This document shows, in pieces, positions 1 to 7,772 of a stretch of 64,000 bases of DNA; positions within the stretch are counted from its first letter, which is position 1, and the number at the start of each line of letters is the position of its first letter. Source of the stretch: Ruminococcaceae bacterium Marseille-P2935. Its GTDB lineage: Bacteria; Bacillota; Clostridia; Oscillospirales; Ruminococcaceae. The stretch is from positions 1,549,604-1,613,603 of the forward strand of contig LT629952.1 in NCBI GenBank assembly GCA_900104565.1, read 5' to 3'. The translations under genes were made by a program, and so were the position numbers. Below the pieces are notes generated by a model. The model was not told where the DNA came from. It made no database searches and saw only the letters and a list, made by a program, of their open reading frames with translations.

Positions 1-309
1 ATTAAGCTCTCGTTCCACCGCGTTTTTCAGCTGAATGGGGATTGCAATATACTCCCCAGCGGCGCAATTGCGGGTGAACAGGTTGTCATCATACAGAACT
101 TTGTCGAACAGATAATCCGATAAATTGCAGGAGTAAGAGCACCCTGCCAGCTCCTCATAAAAACAGGCATAGCAAGCAGCCGCGTCCTGGGGGTTTTCCC
201 AGCGGCATTCCAGCAATTCCATGAGCGGCCGGGCAACCGGGCTTTGCAGCACTTTTTTATAGATTGAAACGGCTTTTGCCATAAATACTGCAGCAGCAAT
301 CTTATCCAT
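1..309 (-). CDS. DUF815-type ATP-binding protein, N-terminal fragment
   Basis: An open frame runs off the left edge of the window, so only the first 103 residues are visible. The ATG at 309 is preceded by a good SD (GGGAGGAAGGC). The visible part reads as a soluble helical region with the pattern seen at the start of DUF815 AAA-type ATPases: an early segment around YKKVLQSPVARPLMELL, then LSDYLFDKVLYDDN near residues 63-76. In that family the Walker A loop comes later, beyond the window edge, so ATP binding is not shown here. A longer frame over the same bases (27-392) has no SD and reads as nonsense. The family assignment rests on remembered resemblance of the N-terminus only. Confidence 0.55.
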   Translation of the reverse strand, partial: MDKIAAAVFMAKAVSIYKKVLQSPVARPLMELLECRWENPQDAAACYACFYEELAGCSYSCNLSDYLFDKVLYDDNLFTRNCAAGEYIAIPIQLKNAVERELN

Positions 310-581
310 GCCTTCCTCCCTTGCAAACGCGAATCTTCCAAATGCAGTGCGTCTGCCGCTTTCATTTTACAACCGGGATAAAGGGTTGTCAATTCAAAAG
401 AATAGTGTCGTTTTCTTCCGTAATGGTTGCCGCCAGTAAAAATTATTTAAACCTGTGGCCAAAAAACAAGCAACCTTAATACAAACTGCTTCAACAAAGG
501 ATTTACACAAAATAAGTTTTTTACATAAGCCTTAACTTTTTATGGGTAAAACAAAGTTTAACCTTTTTTTGCAAATATTTT

Positions 582-1136
582 TTATACATTAGGCAAACGG
601 CCTGTATCCCGGTAGTGTTTGACCGTCCACAAAGCCACCTGGGTTTTGGCATCGGGGATCTGGCCGCTTAGCATCATCTCTACCGCTTCGTCAAAGGGGA
701 TCTTTTCCACCGACAAAAACTCTTCATCATCCAGGTTCTGCTCGCTTACCAGCAGATCGGTTGCCAGATAAATATAAATAATCTCGTCCAAATAAGCCGG
801 GCTGGGGTACATCTTGCCAATATATTGAAAACTGCCGGCCGTATAACCGGTTTCTTCCTGTAGCTCCCGTTTTCCGCATTCCATTGGCTCTTCGCCCGCT
901 TCAAGCTTTCCGGCTGGAATCTCCAGCAGCTCGGTATTCATGGCATAACGGAACTGGCGCACCATAAGCAGGTTGTCGCATTCATCCAGCGCCGCAATGC
1001 AAACACCGCCATTATGGCGGATTACTTCACGGCAGACCTTCTGGTCATCCTCCAACTGCACCAGGTCCTTCTGAACCGTAAAAACCCTTCCGTCAAAAAT
1101 TTCCTCACTGGACAACTGTTTTTCAAAATGGGACAT
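582..1136 (-). CDS. Nudix hydrolase, ADP-ribose pyrophosphatase type
   Basis: This 184-residue protein carries a complete Nudix box: G-x5-E-x7-REL-x-EE-x-G in the stretch GKLEAGEEPMEC then GKRELQEETGY, around residues 76-98. Nudix enzymes hydrolyse nucleoside diphosphates linked to another moiety. The length, the RQFRYAM motif just before the box and the acidic tail fit the ADP-ribose pyrophosphatase (NudF-like) branch, which produces AMP and ribose-5-phosphate. The ATG at 1136 has a strong SD (GAGGAGGG). It stands alone, divergent from the M14 peptidase gene. Substrate is inferred from family resemblance only. Confidence 0.85.
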   Translation of the reverse strand: MSHFEKQLSSEEIFDGRVFTVQKDLVQLEDDQKVCREVIRHNGGVCIAALDECDNLLMVRQFRYAMNTELLEIPAGKLEAGEEPMECGKRELQEETGYTAGSFQYIGKMYPSPAYLDEIIYIYLATDLLVSEQNLDDEEFLSVEKIPFDEAVEMMLSGQIPDAKTQVALWTVKHYRDTGRLPNV

Positions 1137-1239
1137 AGCCGTCCCTCCTCTCGTAAAATTTTAGGGTGTGTCCGATGGATATCAAAGCTTTTCCACCGCA
1201 TATATAACTAGGGAAATGAGATTTTGAGGTGATTTCCTT

Positions 1240-2142
1240 ATGTATTCGGAATTTTACCAAAACCCACCCACCTTTGAGCGTATTCGGCGGGCAGCTTATG
1301 AGCTAAAAAGCAGCTATCCCTGTCTTAAGGTGTTTTCTGTAGGTCGAAGCGTGCTGGGGCGTACGTTATATGCCATTGGAATCGGCCCTTTAAAAGGGGC
1401 CACCCTCTTTGCAGGAGGGTTTCATGGCATGGAATGGCTGACATCCCTGATGCTGTTCCGGTTTTGCGAAGACCTTGCCCGGGCGCTTACAACCGGGCAA
1501 CCCCTGGCCGATATTGACATTACCGATGCATTTGAAAACCGGTCCCTGCTGGTGGTGCCATGCGTCAATCCGGATGGAGTGGAGATCAGCCTTGGCGGAC
1601 CCCAGGCAGCTTTAAGCCTTACCCCTTTAGTGGAGCGGGTTTCCTGCGGCGACACCAGCCACTGGCAAGCAAATGCCCGCGGGGTAGACCTAAACCACAA
1701 TTATGACGCCGGCTGGCAGGCCCTGCACCAGATGGAGCAGCAGGAAGGCATCTGCGGGCCCGGCCCTACCCGCTACGGCGGGCCTCGCCCACATTCCGAG
1801 CCGGAAACCATGGCTATGGTAAACCTGTGCCGGGCTTTTCAGGTGCGGCAGGTATATGCCTTTCATTCCCAAGGGGAAGAAATTTACTACCGCTACGGCC
1901 GAAATACACCGGCACGCAGCCAGTTGATGGCAGAGGTTTTAGCGTCCTCCTGCGGATATACTGTAGCAGCCCCTACCGGCCTTGCTTCTCATGGCGGGTT
2001 TAAAGACTGGTTTATTGAAAAATACCGACGCCCGGGTTTTACCTTTGAAATTGGCCGGGGTGAAAACCCCTTGCCAATTGAAGATTTAGAACCCATTTAC
2101 GCCCGCCTAATTGAAGCTTTGCTGCTGGCTGTACTGATTTAA
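1240..2142 (+). CDS. M14-family zinc carboxypeptidase
   Basis: The 300-residue protein has the zinc-carboxypeptidase pattern: HGMEW near residue 63 supplies the first His and the Glu ligand, CVNPDGVE and ARGVDLNHNYD follow, the second zinc His lies in YAFHSQGEEIYYRYG, and the catalytic Glu is probably in FTFEIGRGENP near the C-terminus. There is no signal peptide, so it probably acts in the cytoplasm. Relatives cleave gamma-D-glutamyl-diaminopimelate bonds in muropeptides, so a role in peptidoglycan recycling is likely but not proved. The ATG at 1240 follows a GAGGTGA SD. It is divergent from the Nudix gene and separated from ruvX by about 330 bp that hold a plus-strand terminator. Confidence 0.85.
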   Translation: MYSEFYQNPPTFERIRRAAYELKSSYPCLKVFSVGRSVLGRTLYAIGIGPLKGATLFAGGFHGMEWLTSLMLFRFCEDLARALTTGQPLADIDITDAFENRSLLVVPCVNPDGVEISLGGPQAALSLTPLVERVSCGDTSHWQANARGVDLNHNYDAGWQALHQMEQQEGICGPGPTRYGGPRPHSEPETMAMVNLCRAFQVRQVYAFHSQGEEIYYRYGRNTPARSQLMAEVLASSCGYTVAAPTGLASHGGFKDWFIEKYRRPGFTFEIGRGENPLPIEDLEPIYARLIEALLLAVLI

Positions 2143-2443
2143 CCGCCGCACAAATAATGAGAAAACAGTTAATTTCTACGGCTATTGATAACATCCAATA
2201 AGGCTGGGCTTTTCTATTTTTTAGCACAAACTTTTACATACCCGGTACTCCGCCATAAAAGCAAACCTCAGCAGTACAGCAAAATTTTGTCAAAAAAATA
2301 TACGGACAAAAACGAACGTACCCAATAAGGAAACACAAAACTTCCCCGTAAAATACGTGTACTTTTTGAGGCGTAAGCCTTTGGCACGTAACACTCCCGG
2401 ACATTCTGTTCTGCTGTACTTTTTCCGGCAAACTATAGCGTGA
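2143..2443. other. Intergenic region without a recognisable gene
   Basis: About 300 AT-rich bases between the M14 gene and its presumed terminator. Short frames here lack SD sites and family resemblance. I see no RNA gene or repeat shared with the other intergenic regions. Confidence 0.5.
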
Positions 2444-2471
2444 AGCCGGCGGATAATCCGCCGGCTTTTTT
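2444..2471 (+). terminator. Rho-independent terminator after the M14 peptidase
   Basis: An 11-bp perfect stem (AGCCGGCGGAT / ATCCGCCGGCT) is followed by TTTTTT on the plus strand. It lies 300 bp after the M14 stop and just beyond the ruvX stop. The U-tract is only on the plus strand. Confidence 0.85.
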
Positions 2472-2473
2472 CA

Positions 2474-2917
2474 TTATTTCTCTGCCGTTTCCTCGGGGTG
2501 GTTCCTGCGCCAGGCCAGGTAATTTTCCAAAATCAGGGTTGCAGCTACCGCATCCACCACTTCTTTGCGTTTTTTACCCCGGGTGTCAGTCACATTTAAA
2601 ATGTTATGGGCGCTCACCGTGGTGCTGCGCTCATCCCACAGTTTAACCGGAATGCCCGGCCCGGTCAGTTCCTGCAGCTGCTGGGCAAAAAGCTGGCATT
2701 TTTCCGCCCGTTCCCCTATCGTGCCGTTCATATTAATAGGATGGCCAACGATTACCATTTTAGCATCAAATTCCTGCACTGCATAAAATGTTTTTTTCAC
2801 GGTGGTGTCAAAGTCTTTTTCCTGAATTACCCCAACGGGGGACGCCAAAAACTCGGTGCGGTCGCAGCAGGCCAGCCCAGTGCGTGCATCCCCAAAATCA
2901 ACTGCCATAATTTTCAT
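2474..2917 (-). CDS. ruvX: Putative pre-16S rRNA nuclease / Holliday junction resolvase RuvX (YqgF)
   Basis: The 147-residue protein starts with MKIMAVDFGDARTGLACCD, the RNase H-like strand that carries the first catalytic Asp of YqgF proteins. The motifs VIVGHPINMNGT and LWDERSTTVSAHNIL, then DAVAATLILENYL, complete the family pattern with Glu and Asp metal ligands. It is thought to process the 16S rRNA 5' end or resolve junctions. The frame could extend to 3016, but the ATG at 2917 has the GGAG site of the shared hairpin leader (2924-2950), so the shorter protein is preferred. It matches the usual family length of about 140. Confidence 0.88.
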   Translation of the reverse strand: MKIMAVDFGDARTGLACCDRTEFLASPVGVIQEKDFDTTVKKTFYAVQEFDAKMVIVGHPINMNGTIGERAEKCQLFAQQLQELTGPGIPVKLWDERSTTVSAHNILNVTDTRGKKRKEVVDAVAATLILENYLAWRRNHPEETAEK

Positions 2918-2923
2918 AAAATG

Positions 2924-2950
2924 CTCCATTCTGCCGCTTCGCCCCGGCAT
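2924..2950 (-). promoter_or_regulatory. Hairpin-SD leader element, copy 1 (ruvX)
   Basis: Reading the minus strand, GCCG and CGGC arms enclose GGGCGAAG, followed at once by AGAATGGAG, whose GGAG serves as the SD for ruvX. The same 25 bases, with one substitution outside the hairpin, precede the MATE gene at 6086-6111. Looser copies precede argH and hflX. Confidence 0.6.
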
Positions 2951-3084
2951 AAAACGATTAAAAGGATAGCTCTTATCGCACGAAGCAGACGGATGATAAG
3001 AGCGGTTAGACCCCAAAGAAGACGGTTTTTAGGCGCATTCTTTGAGAGTATGCATAAATTTTGAACGCCCTGTGCAGATCAAAA

Positions 3085-3735
3085 TTATTTCCACCAAATA
3101 TTTGCTACTTTTTCGTTCACCTCTGCAGGCAGATGGCTGGTATCGTAATAGTATTTTACGTTGGGCCGGCCATCATTCATCTCTACCTTGCAAACGAAGG
3201 TATTATCCCCCCAGCCCAACCGGTTTAACATCGTAAAGGGGTACCCCAGCGCCCAGCACAGCCAGCAGCGGATTGCGCAGCCGTGGGAGGCAATTGCTAC
3301 CGTTCCGCCGTCATTTTCCGCAGCAATCTCCGCAACTGCGGCCCGCATACGGTTTTGTACGTCGTACAATGTTTCGGAATCGCCTATACCGGGGAAATTA
3401 TGAGGTTCGTTGCGCCACAGCCACCAGTGCATAGGGTACTTTTTAGGAAGTTCTGCAAATGGTTTTTTTTCAAAAGGCCCCCCATAAAATTCCATCAGCC
3501 GTTTGTCTTTATGTATGGGTAGCTCCCGGTCTCCCCTTACTGCTTTTGCGGTCTCATAAGCCCGCTGCAGTGGGCTGGAATAAATAGCGGTAAGGGGTTT
3601 TAATGCAAAACGCTTTTTTAAATATTCCAGCTGGGTATGGCCATTGGGGGTAAGGGGCGCATCCACCTGCCCCTGAAACGTTTTGGTAACATTGCCCTCC
3701 GCCTCACCATGGCGGATCAGATAAATGGTTGTCAT
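3085..3735 (-). CDS. Histidine phosphatase family protein (phosphoglycerate mutase-like)
   Basis: The protein (216 residues from the ATG at 3735) opens with TTIYLIRHGEAEGN, the RHG catalytic motif whose His is phosphorylated. PLTPNGHTQLEYL, SPLQRAYETA and IASHGCAIR (second catalytic His) follow in the family order. Substrates in this superfamily range from sugar phosphates to nucleotides and alpha-ribazole phosphate; nothing here decides which. The start at 3735 is chosen for its SD (TGGAGGAAAACGG); 26 upstream codons in the same frame lack one. It is convergent with nothing close and divergent from queT. Confidence 0.82.
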   Translation of the reverse strand: MTTIYLIRHGEAEGNVTKTFQGQVDAPLTPNGHTQLEYLKKRFALKPLTAIYSSPLQRAYETAKAVRGDRELPIHKDKRLMEFYGGPFEKKPFAELPKKYPMHWWLWRNEPHNFPGIGDSETLYDVQNRMRAAVAEIAAENDGGTVAIASHGCAIRCWLCWALGYPFTMLNRLGWGDNTFVCKVEMNDGRPNVKYYYDTSHLPAEVNEKVANIWWK

Positions 3736-3998
3736 CCGTTTTCCTCCAGAAAGTCTAATGAACACCACCGGTTCATTTACAAAAACAGGAACCGGCAATA
3801 CAAAGCCAAGCAAATAGAACCGTAAAACAGAACGCTTTGTATAATGTGTGGTTTATTTTAAAACTGTCAAAATATTAAACTGAATTTGCATCAGCTTAAA
3901 TCAGCACCAGCAGCCTGCTGATAGAAAATAATTTTTTACCTGCGGGCCGCCATGTATAGTTATAGTTTATCGGAAACCCGGATTTTTTACAAGCTTTC

Positions 3999-4027
3999 TT
4001 GAAATTCTCTCAAATTTAGTGTATACT
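3999..4027 (+). promoter_or_regulatory. Sigma-A promoter of queT
   Basis: TTGAAA at 3999-4004 and TATACT at 4022-4027 are separated by 17 bp. Transcription should begin near 4034, giving a leader of about 68 nt. Confidence 0.75.
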
Positions 4028-4033
4028 TTTGTT

Positions 4034-4101
4034 CGCCCACAGGGCAGTCAGTCGCAAGTTCCTGACTATAAACCACACTACGAAAGGAAAAGTGAATTAA
4101 A
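4034..4101 (+). promoter_or_regulatory. Candidate preQ1-type riboswitch leader of queT
   Basis: The short leader holds a small hairpin (GCCC-aca-GGGC), then a 6-bp stem (AGTCAG 4046-4051 with CTGACT 4062-4067) with a 10-nt loop, then an A-rich tail (ATAAACCACACTACG) that runs into the AAAGGA SD. A small hairpin followed by an A-rich tail overlapping the SD is the layout of preQ1-I pseudoknot riboswitches, and queT genes are known targets of preQ1 riboswitches in related Clostridia. The conserved loop bases of the known classes do not all match, so the class is open and this is inference from context. Confidence 0.4.
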
Positions 4102-4632
4102 ATGAGAAATCCAAAGGTACGAAACGTTGCCTTGTGGGGTGTAATTGCCGCGCTTTATACTGTAATCAGCATGGTTTTAGCCCCTATAGGCTTTGGCAGC
4201 GTACAAGCCCGAATCGCCGAAGCGCTTACCCTGCTCCCCGTACTTGGCCCCCTGTCTATTCCCGGTATTACCCTGGGCTGCGCATTAACAAACGCCATTG
4301 GCGTAGCGGCCGGTATGGACATTCTTGGCCCAATCGATATCCCACTGGGTGCCATGGCAACCCTGATTGCCGCAATCCTTACCTATCTGGTACGCAACGT
4401 GCGCTTTAAAGGGATTCCGTGGCTGGCTCCCTTACCTCCTGTTTTGGTAAATGCCATTATTATTGGCGGCGAGTTTAGTTTTGCAATGACAGGCGGCTTT
4501 ACCTGGCCAGCATTTTTTGTCAATGCCCTTTCCATTGGGCTTGGGCAGTTTGTCTCTTGTTATGTATTGGGCTTAATCCTGATTTATTTTATGGAAAAAG
4601 CCGGAATGCAGCGGTATTTTTCCAACCACTAG
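4102..4632 (+). CDS. queT: QueT family queuosine-precursor transporter (ECF S component)
   Basis: A hydrophobic 176-residue protein with about five to six membrane segments. The start RNVALWGVIAALYTVISMVL and the motif VQARIAEALTLLPVLGP, followed by PGITLGCALTNAIG, are characteristic of QueT, the substrate-binding subunit of an energy-coupling factor transporter for queuosine precursors (preQ0/preQ1). The energising A and T subunits are not in the window and are normally shared in trans. The ATG at 4102 follows an AAAGGAAAAG SD. It is a single-gene unit with its own promoter, leader and terminator. Confidence 0.88.
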   Translation: MRNPKVRNVALWGVIAALYTVISMVLAPIGFGSVQARIAEALTLLPVLGPLSIPGITLGCALTNAIGVAAGMDILGPIDIPLGAMATLIAAILTYLVRNVRFKGIPWLAPLPPVLVNAIIIGGEFSFAMTGGFTWPAFFVNALSIGLGQFVSCYVLGLILIYFMEKAGMQRYFSNH

Positions 4633-4659
4633 GCCACAAAAACGCTTTGTTATAAAAGG

Positions 4660-4716
4660 AAAAAGCAGCTGTCACAGCAAGCGCATATGTGTTTATCTGG
4701 CGGCTGCTTTAATTTT
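4660..4716 (+). terminator. Terminator of queT
   Basis: AAAGCAGC (4662-4669) pairs with GCTGCTTT (4703-4710) around a long imperfect loop, followed by AATTTT. It lies 30 bp after the queT stop. Confidence 0.6.
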
Positions 4717-4756
4717 CGATCCTTCTGGCCGTTTTTCCGGTTTTAGACATCTATAA

Positions 4757-5668
4757 TCAAATCCCTTCACCAATTGGTGAGGGGATTTTTTCCTGCAGTT
4801 TTTGTTGGCAAAACCGCCAGAAACTGTAAGCAGGCTCAGACAAACTACCTTCCCGCCGGGCAATCAGTACCCGTTTGGTAAAAAAAGCCGGTTCATCAAT
4901 TAGTTTATATTTTAACCTCCGGTCCCCGCCGCACTGGAGGGCGGAACTGGGAGCTACCGCCACTGCCAGGCCCTCTATCGCCCAGCTGAGGCTTACTGCC
5001 AAGTGATTGCTCCGGCAGGTGATCTCTGGCAAAAACCCGTTGTTTTCACAGGCCTCCTGCACCATTTGTTCGTACCTGCGAATGATGCAGATTGGCTTTC
5101 CCTCCAGTTGGGTAACCGGAACTTTTTCATCCAATCCAAAGGAAAACCGGTCTTCCCGGTAGGCGGCCGCCATCCCCTCCCCGTTAAAGAACATTGTTTG
5201 CAGCGCACGGGAAAGATGGCAGGGGGTACGAACCAGCCCCAAGTCCACAACTCCGCTCTCAACCAGCTTCACCACCTCATAAGAATCGGCTTCAAACAAC
5301 TCGTACCGTAAGTTTGGACGGCTTTGGGCAAACTGGGCCAGCCAGCCGTCTATAAGCGTTACACCATTCGAGGGGGTAAGCGCAATACGCAGAGTCCCCG
5401 CCGCACCGCTTTCATAATCTTTAACCGCTTGCTGAACAGAATTTTCCAAGCTCACCATCAGCTTTGCCTGACGGTAAAGCAGCCGGCCTGCTTCGGTCAG
5501 CTCCTGTCGGCGGCTGGTGCGGTCAAGCAGTCTGGAACCTAATTCTTTTTCCAAACTTTTCAGCTGGTTACTCAGTGCCGGCTGTGCAATAAAAAGCTTT
5601 TTTGAGGCCGCGGTCATACTGCCGCTTTCTACCACCTCGATAAAATTTCGCAACAGCTTAATATCCAT
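4757..5668 (-). CDS. LysR-family transcriptional regulator
   Basis: The 303-residue protein begins MDIKLLRNFIEVVESGSM and continues TAASKKLFIAQPALSNQLKS, the winged helix-turn-helix of LysR regulators at residues 1-60. The remaining 240 residues form the usual two-lobed effector-binding domain. The ATG at 5668 is chosen over one 12 bp upstream because GGAGAG sits 6 bp before it. It is divergent from the MATE gene. Direct repeats of CTATTCG lie between the two genes, a common arrangement in which the regulator controls itself and its neighbour. The inducer is unknown. Confidence 0.88.
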   Translation of the reverse strand: MDIKLLRNFIEVVESGSMTAASKKLFIAQPALSNQLKSLEKELGSRLLDRTSRRQELTEAGRLLYRQAKLMVSLENSVQQAVKDYESGAAGTLRIALTPSNGVTLIDGWLAQFAQSRPNLRYELFEADSYEVVKLVESGVVDLGLVRTPCHLSRALQTMFFNGEGMAAAYREDRFSFGLDEKVPVTQLEGKPICIIRRYEQMVQEACENNGFLPEITCRSNHLAVSLSWAIEGLAVAVAPSSALQCGGDRRLKYKLIDEPAFFTKRVLIARREGSLSEPAYSFWRFCQQKLQEKIPSPIGEGI

Positions 5669-5680
5669 ATTTCTCTCCAT

Positions 5681-5709
5681 CTATTCGAATTTATTATAGC
5701 AGCTATTCG
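5681..5709. promoter_or_regulatory. Candidate LysR operator
   Basis: CTATTCG occurs twice, at 5681-5687 and 5703-5709, 22 bp apart, or two helical turns. The first copy contains the start of a dyad (ATTCGAAT). The site overlaps the region upstream of the LysR start and just precedes the MATE promoter. No binding data exist; this is inferred from position and repeat spacing. Confidence 0.4.
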
Positions 5710-5720
5710 TTTTTTCTATT

Positions 5721-5749
5721 TTACTGATATATTCAATTTATAGTATAAT
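5721..5749 (+). promoter_or_regulatory. Promoter of the MATE transcript
   Basis: TTACTG (5721-5726) and a perfect TATAAT (5744-5749) with 17 bp between. The predicted start near 5757 gives a 5' leader of about 360 nt before the MATE gene. Confidence 0.7.
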
Positions 5750-5756
5750 ACCAGCA

Positions 5757-6072
5757 GAGTAAAAAATAAAGCGGCTTACAGTTTCAATAAGCCCTTTAAA
5801 CTGTGCCCAGGATAATCAAGACGAATATTCAGTAAAGGGCACCGCGGAAGGTACGGGTGAACAGAGTATAAAAGTGCTTATCCACTGGGCAGCAGGCCTC
5901 CACCCAAGGGTAAGCACTGGATCAAACTCTGCGGAATGCAGCAAACCTTAATAGAGTGCAGCTGCTCGCTTTGCCGGTTGCTGCGCGTACCCGGGTTACA
6001 CCTTGAAACAGCCTTTTGGGACAGGACGGTAAGCTCTTATCCTCCATCAGTTTCGCGTGATGAGAGTTTTTA
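5757..6072 (+). promoter_or_regulatory. Structured leader with terminal attenuator upstream of the MATE gene
   Basis: The leader folds by eye into successive helices. GGCTTA (5773-5778) pairs with TAAGCC (5788-5793). GTGCCC (5803-5808) pairs with GGGCAC (5837-5842). A composite arm has CAGAGT (5862-5867) with ACTCTG (5926-5931) outside GTGCTTA (5874-5880) with TAAGCAC (5911-5917). The last element is a terminator: CTCTTATC (6034-6041) pairs with GATGAGAG (6059-6066), then TTTTTA. A long folded leader ending in a terminator before a coding gene is the layout of an attenuating riboswitch. I could not match it to a class I know (TPP, cobalamin, SAM, FMN, lysine, guanidine, T-box). Confidence 0.5.
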
Positions 6073-6085
6073 CCATATTGTTTTG

Positions 6086-6111
6086 TGCCGGGGCGAAGCG
6101 GCAGAATGGAG
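6086..6111 (+). promoter_or_regulatory. Hairpin-SD leader element, copy 2 (MATE)
   Basis: GCCG and CGGC arms around GGGCGAAG are followed by AGAATGGAG. It is virtually identical to the ruvX leader at 2924-2950 and supplies the SD for the ATG at 6118. Confidence 0.6.
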
Positions 6112-6117
6112 TATTGT

Positions 6118-7461
6118 ATGATAACCGATATGACCGAAGGCTCGCCTTCTAAAATTTTGTGGGCTTTTTCGTTGCCCATGCTGTTCAGCGTTATCTTTCA
6201 GCAGCTGTACAACGTGGTGGACAGTGTTGTTGCCGGGCAGTTTGTAGGGGTAGATGCCCTGGCCGCTGTTGGCGCCTCATACCCCATTACCATGATTTTT
6301 ATGGCAGTGGCTACCGGGTGTAATATTGGCTGCTCGGTGGTAATCAGTCAGCTCTTTGGTTCAAAAAACTATTCCCGGATGAAAACCGCTGTTTTCACCT
6401 CTATCTTTTCGGTCATCGCGGTAAGCGTGCTGCTTTCAGGGGCCGGTTTTTTGCTGTGCAGTAAACTGATGCGGCTGCTGAATACCCCGCATAATATTTT
6501 TGCTGATTCTGAGCTGTATTTAAATATTTATATAGCCGGGCTGATTTTTTTGTTTTTATATAATATCTGCACCGGCATCTTTACTGCATTGGGTGACAGT
6601 AAAACGCCCCTCTATTTTTTGATTGCCTCATCGGTTGGCAATATTATTATGGATTTGGTCTTTGTCATCTGCTTTCATATGGGGGTTGGCGGCGTTGCCT
6701 GGGCGACCTTCCTCTGCCAGGGGATTGCAGCCGCACTGGCGCTGATTGCCCTGATACGAAGGCTGAAGCAAATTCCTGTAAACGAGCCCTACCCTCTTTT
6801 TTCGGGTGCTATGCTGGGGCGCATTGGCCTGATGGCGGTACCCAGCATTCTGCAGCAAAGTTTTATTTCGGTAGGCAACCTGTTGATTCAGGGGTTGGTA
6901 AACTCCTATGGTTCTGTGGTAATTGCAGGGTATTCCGCTGCCATTAAACTGAATACCTTTGCATTAACTGGTTTTAACACCCTTTGCAACGGCCTTTCCA
7001 ATTTTACCGCTCAGAATATTGGCGCCGGCCAGATTGAACGGGTAAAGAAAGGGTTTCGTGCCGGGGTACGAATGGCCATGTGCGTAGTGGTACCGTTTGT
7101 GGTACTGTTCTTTTTCTTTTCTGCACCCATGGTTGGCGTTTTTTTAGATTCTGATGCCAATCCGGATGTAATTGCGGTAGGAAGCCAGTTTTTAAAAATT
7201 GTAGCTCCATTTTATTTTGTTATTTCGGTCAAGCTGATGGCTGATGGCGTACTGCGCGGTGCAGGAAGCATGGCAGCTTTTATGGTTGCCACCTTTACCG
7301 ACCTGATCTTACGGGTAGTTTTGGCGTTTGCCCTGTCAGGGCAATTCCACACTCCTGCATCAATCTGGGCTTCATGGCCCATTGGCTGGACGGTTGCGGC
7401 TGTGTTATCCTGCCTGTTCTACTGGTTAGGAATCTGGAAAAAACGGGTGGGAAGGATATAG
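6118..7461 (+). CDS. MATE family efflux transporter
   Basis: A 447-residue membrane protein with about twelve hydrophobic segments in two similar halves. The N-terminal stretch MTEGSPSKILWAFSLPML, then FQQLYNVVDSVVAGQFVG, is the typical MATE (NorM/DinF) opening. These proteins extrude cationic organic compounds using a Na+ or H+ gradient. The ATG at 6118 has GGAG at the right distance; the frame extends 33 bp further through the hairpin element but without an SD. The gene is divergent from a LysR regulator and follows a long attenuator-like leader, so its expression appears doubly controlled. The substrate is unknown. Confidence 0.9.
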   Translation: MITDMTEGSPSKILWAFSLPMLFSVIFQQLYNVVDSVVAGQFVGVDALAAVGASYPITMIFMAVATGCNIGCSVVISQLFGSKNYSRMKTAVFTSIFSVIAVSVLLSGAGFLLCSKLMRLLNTPHNIFADSELYLNIYIAGLIFLFLYNICTGIFTALGDSKTPLYFLIASSVGNIIMDLVFVICFHMGVGGVAWATFLCQGIAAALALIALIRRLKQIPVNEPYPLFSGAMLGRIGLMAVPSILQQSFISVGNLLIQGLVNSYGSVVIAGYSAAIKLNTFALTGFNTLCNGLSNFTAQNIGAGQIERVKKGFRAGVRMAMCVVVPFVVLFFFFSAPMVGVFLDSDANPDVIAVGSQFLKIVAPFYFVISVKLMADGVLRGAGSMAAFMVATFTDLILRVVLAFALSGQFHTPASIWASWPIGWTVAAVLSCLFYWLGIWKKRVGRI

Positions 7462-7729
7462 TAGGGTTTTGTTCTTTTAAAAAACATACAGCAGGCATAC
7501 TGCACATGCCGGCTCATAGCCTGCCCCTTGAAACAGCGGCCGTTGACAAGCATTCATACTATCACCTTCATTCGGTGTTTTTCTCTGCCTGCAAGAGCAA
7601 AACAATCCCAACACAGTGTAAGAAGACTTTTTCATGCAAGCTGTATTTTATATATTATAATTTTAAAAACGAAACCAACCCCTGATGAATCTGTAAAACA
7701 AACATAAGAACCGCTAAAAGTATGCATGA

Positions 7730-7757
7730 AAAAAGACTGCTGTACAGCAGTCTTTTT
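7730..7757. terminator. Bidirectional terminator between MATE and rodA-like genes
   Basis: A perfect 28-bp palindrome: AAAAAGACTGCTGT and its reverse complement. It has a T-tract in both directions and sits 15 bp beyond the stop of the minus-strand RodA gene. Confidence 0.9.
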
Positions 7758-7772
7758 ATTGGTAAAAAGCAG

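Noticed and set aside
27-392. 121-residue minus-strand frame at the left edge
   Set aside because: It has no SD and reads as a shadow of the DUF815-like frame that starts at 309 with a good SD.
5831-5850. AAAGGGCACCGCGG resembles a T-box (AGGGTGGTACCGCGG)
   Set aside because: The central GGTA is missing, there is too little sequence upstream for a T-box stem I, and a MATE gene is not a usual T-box target.
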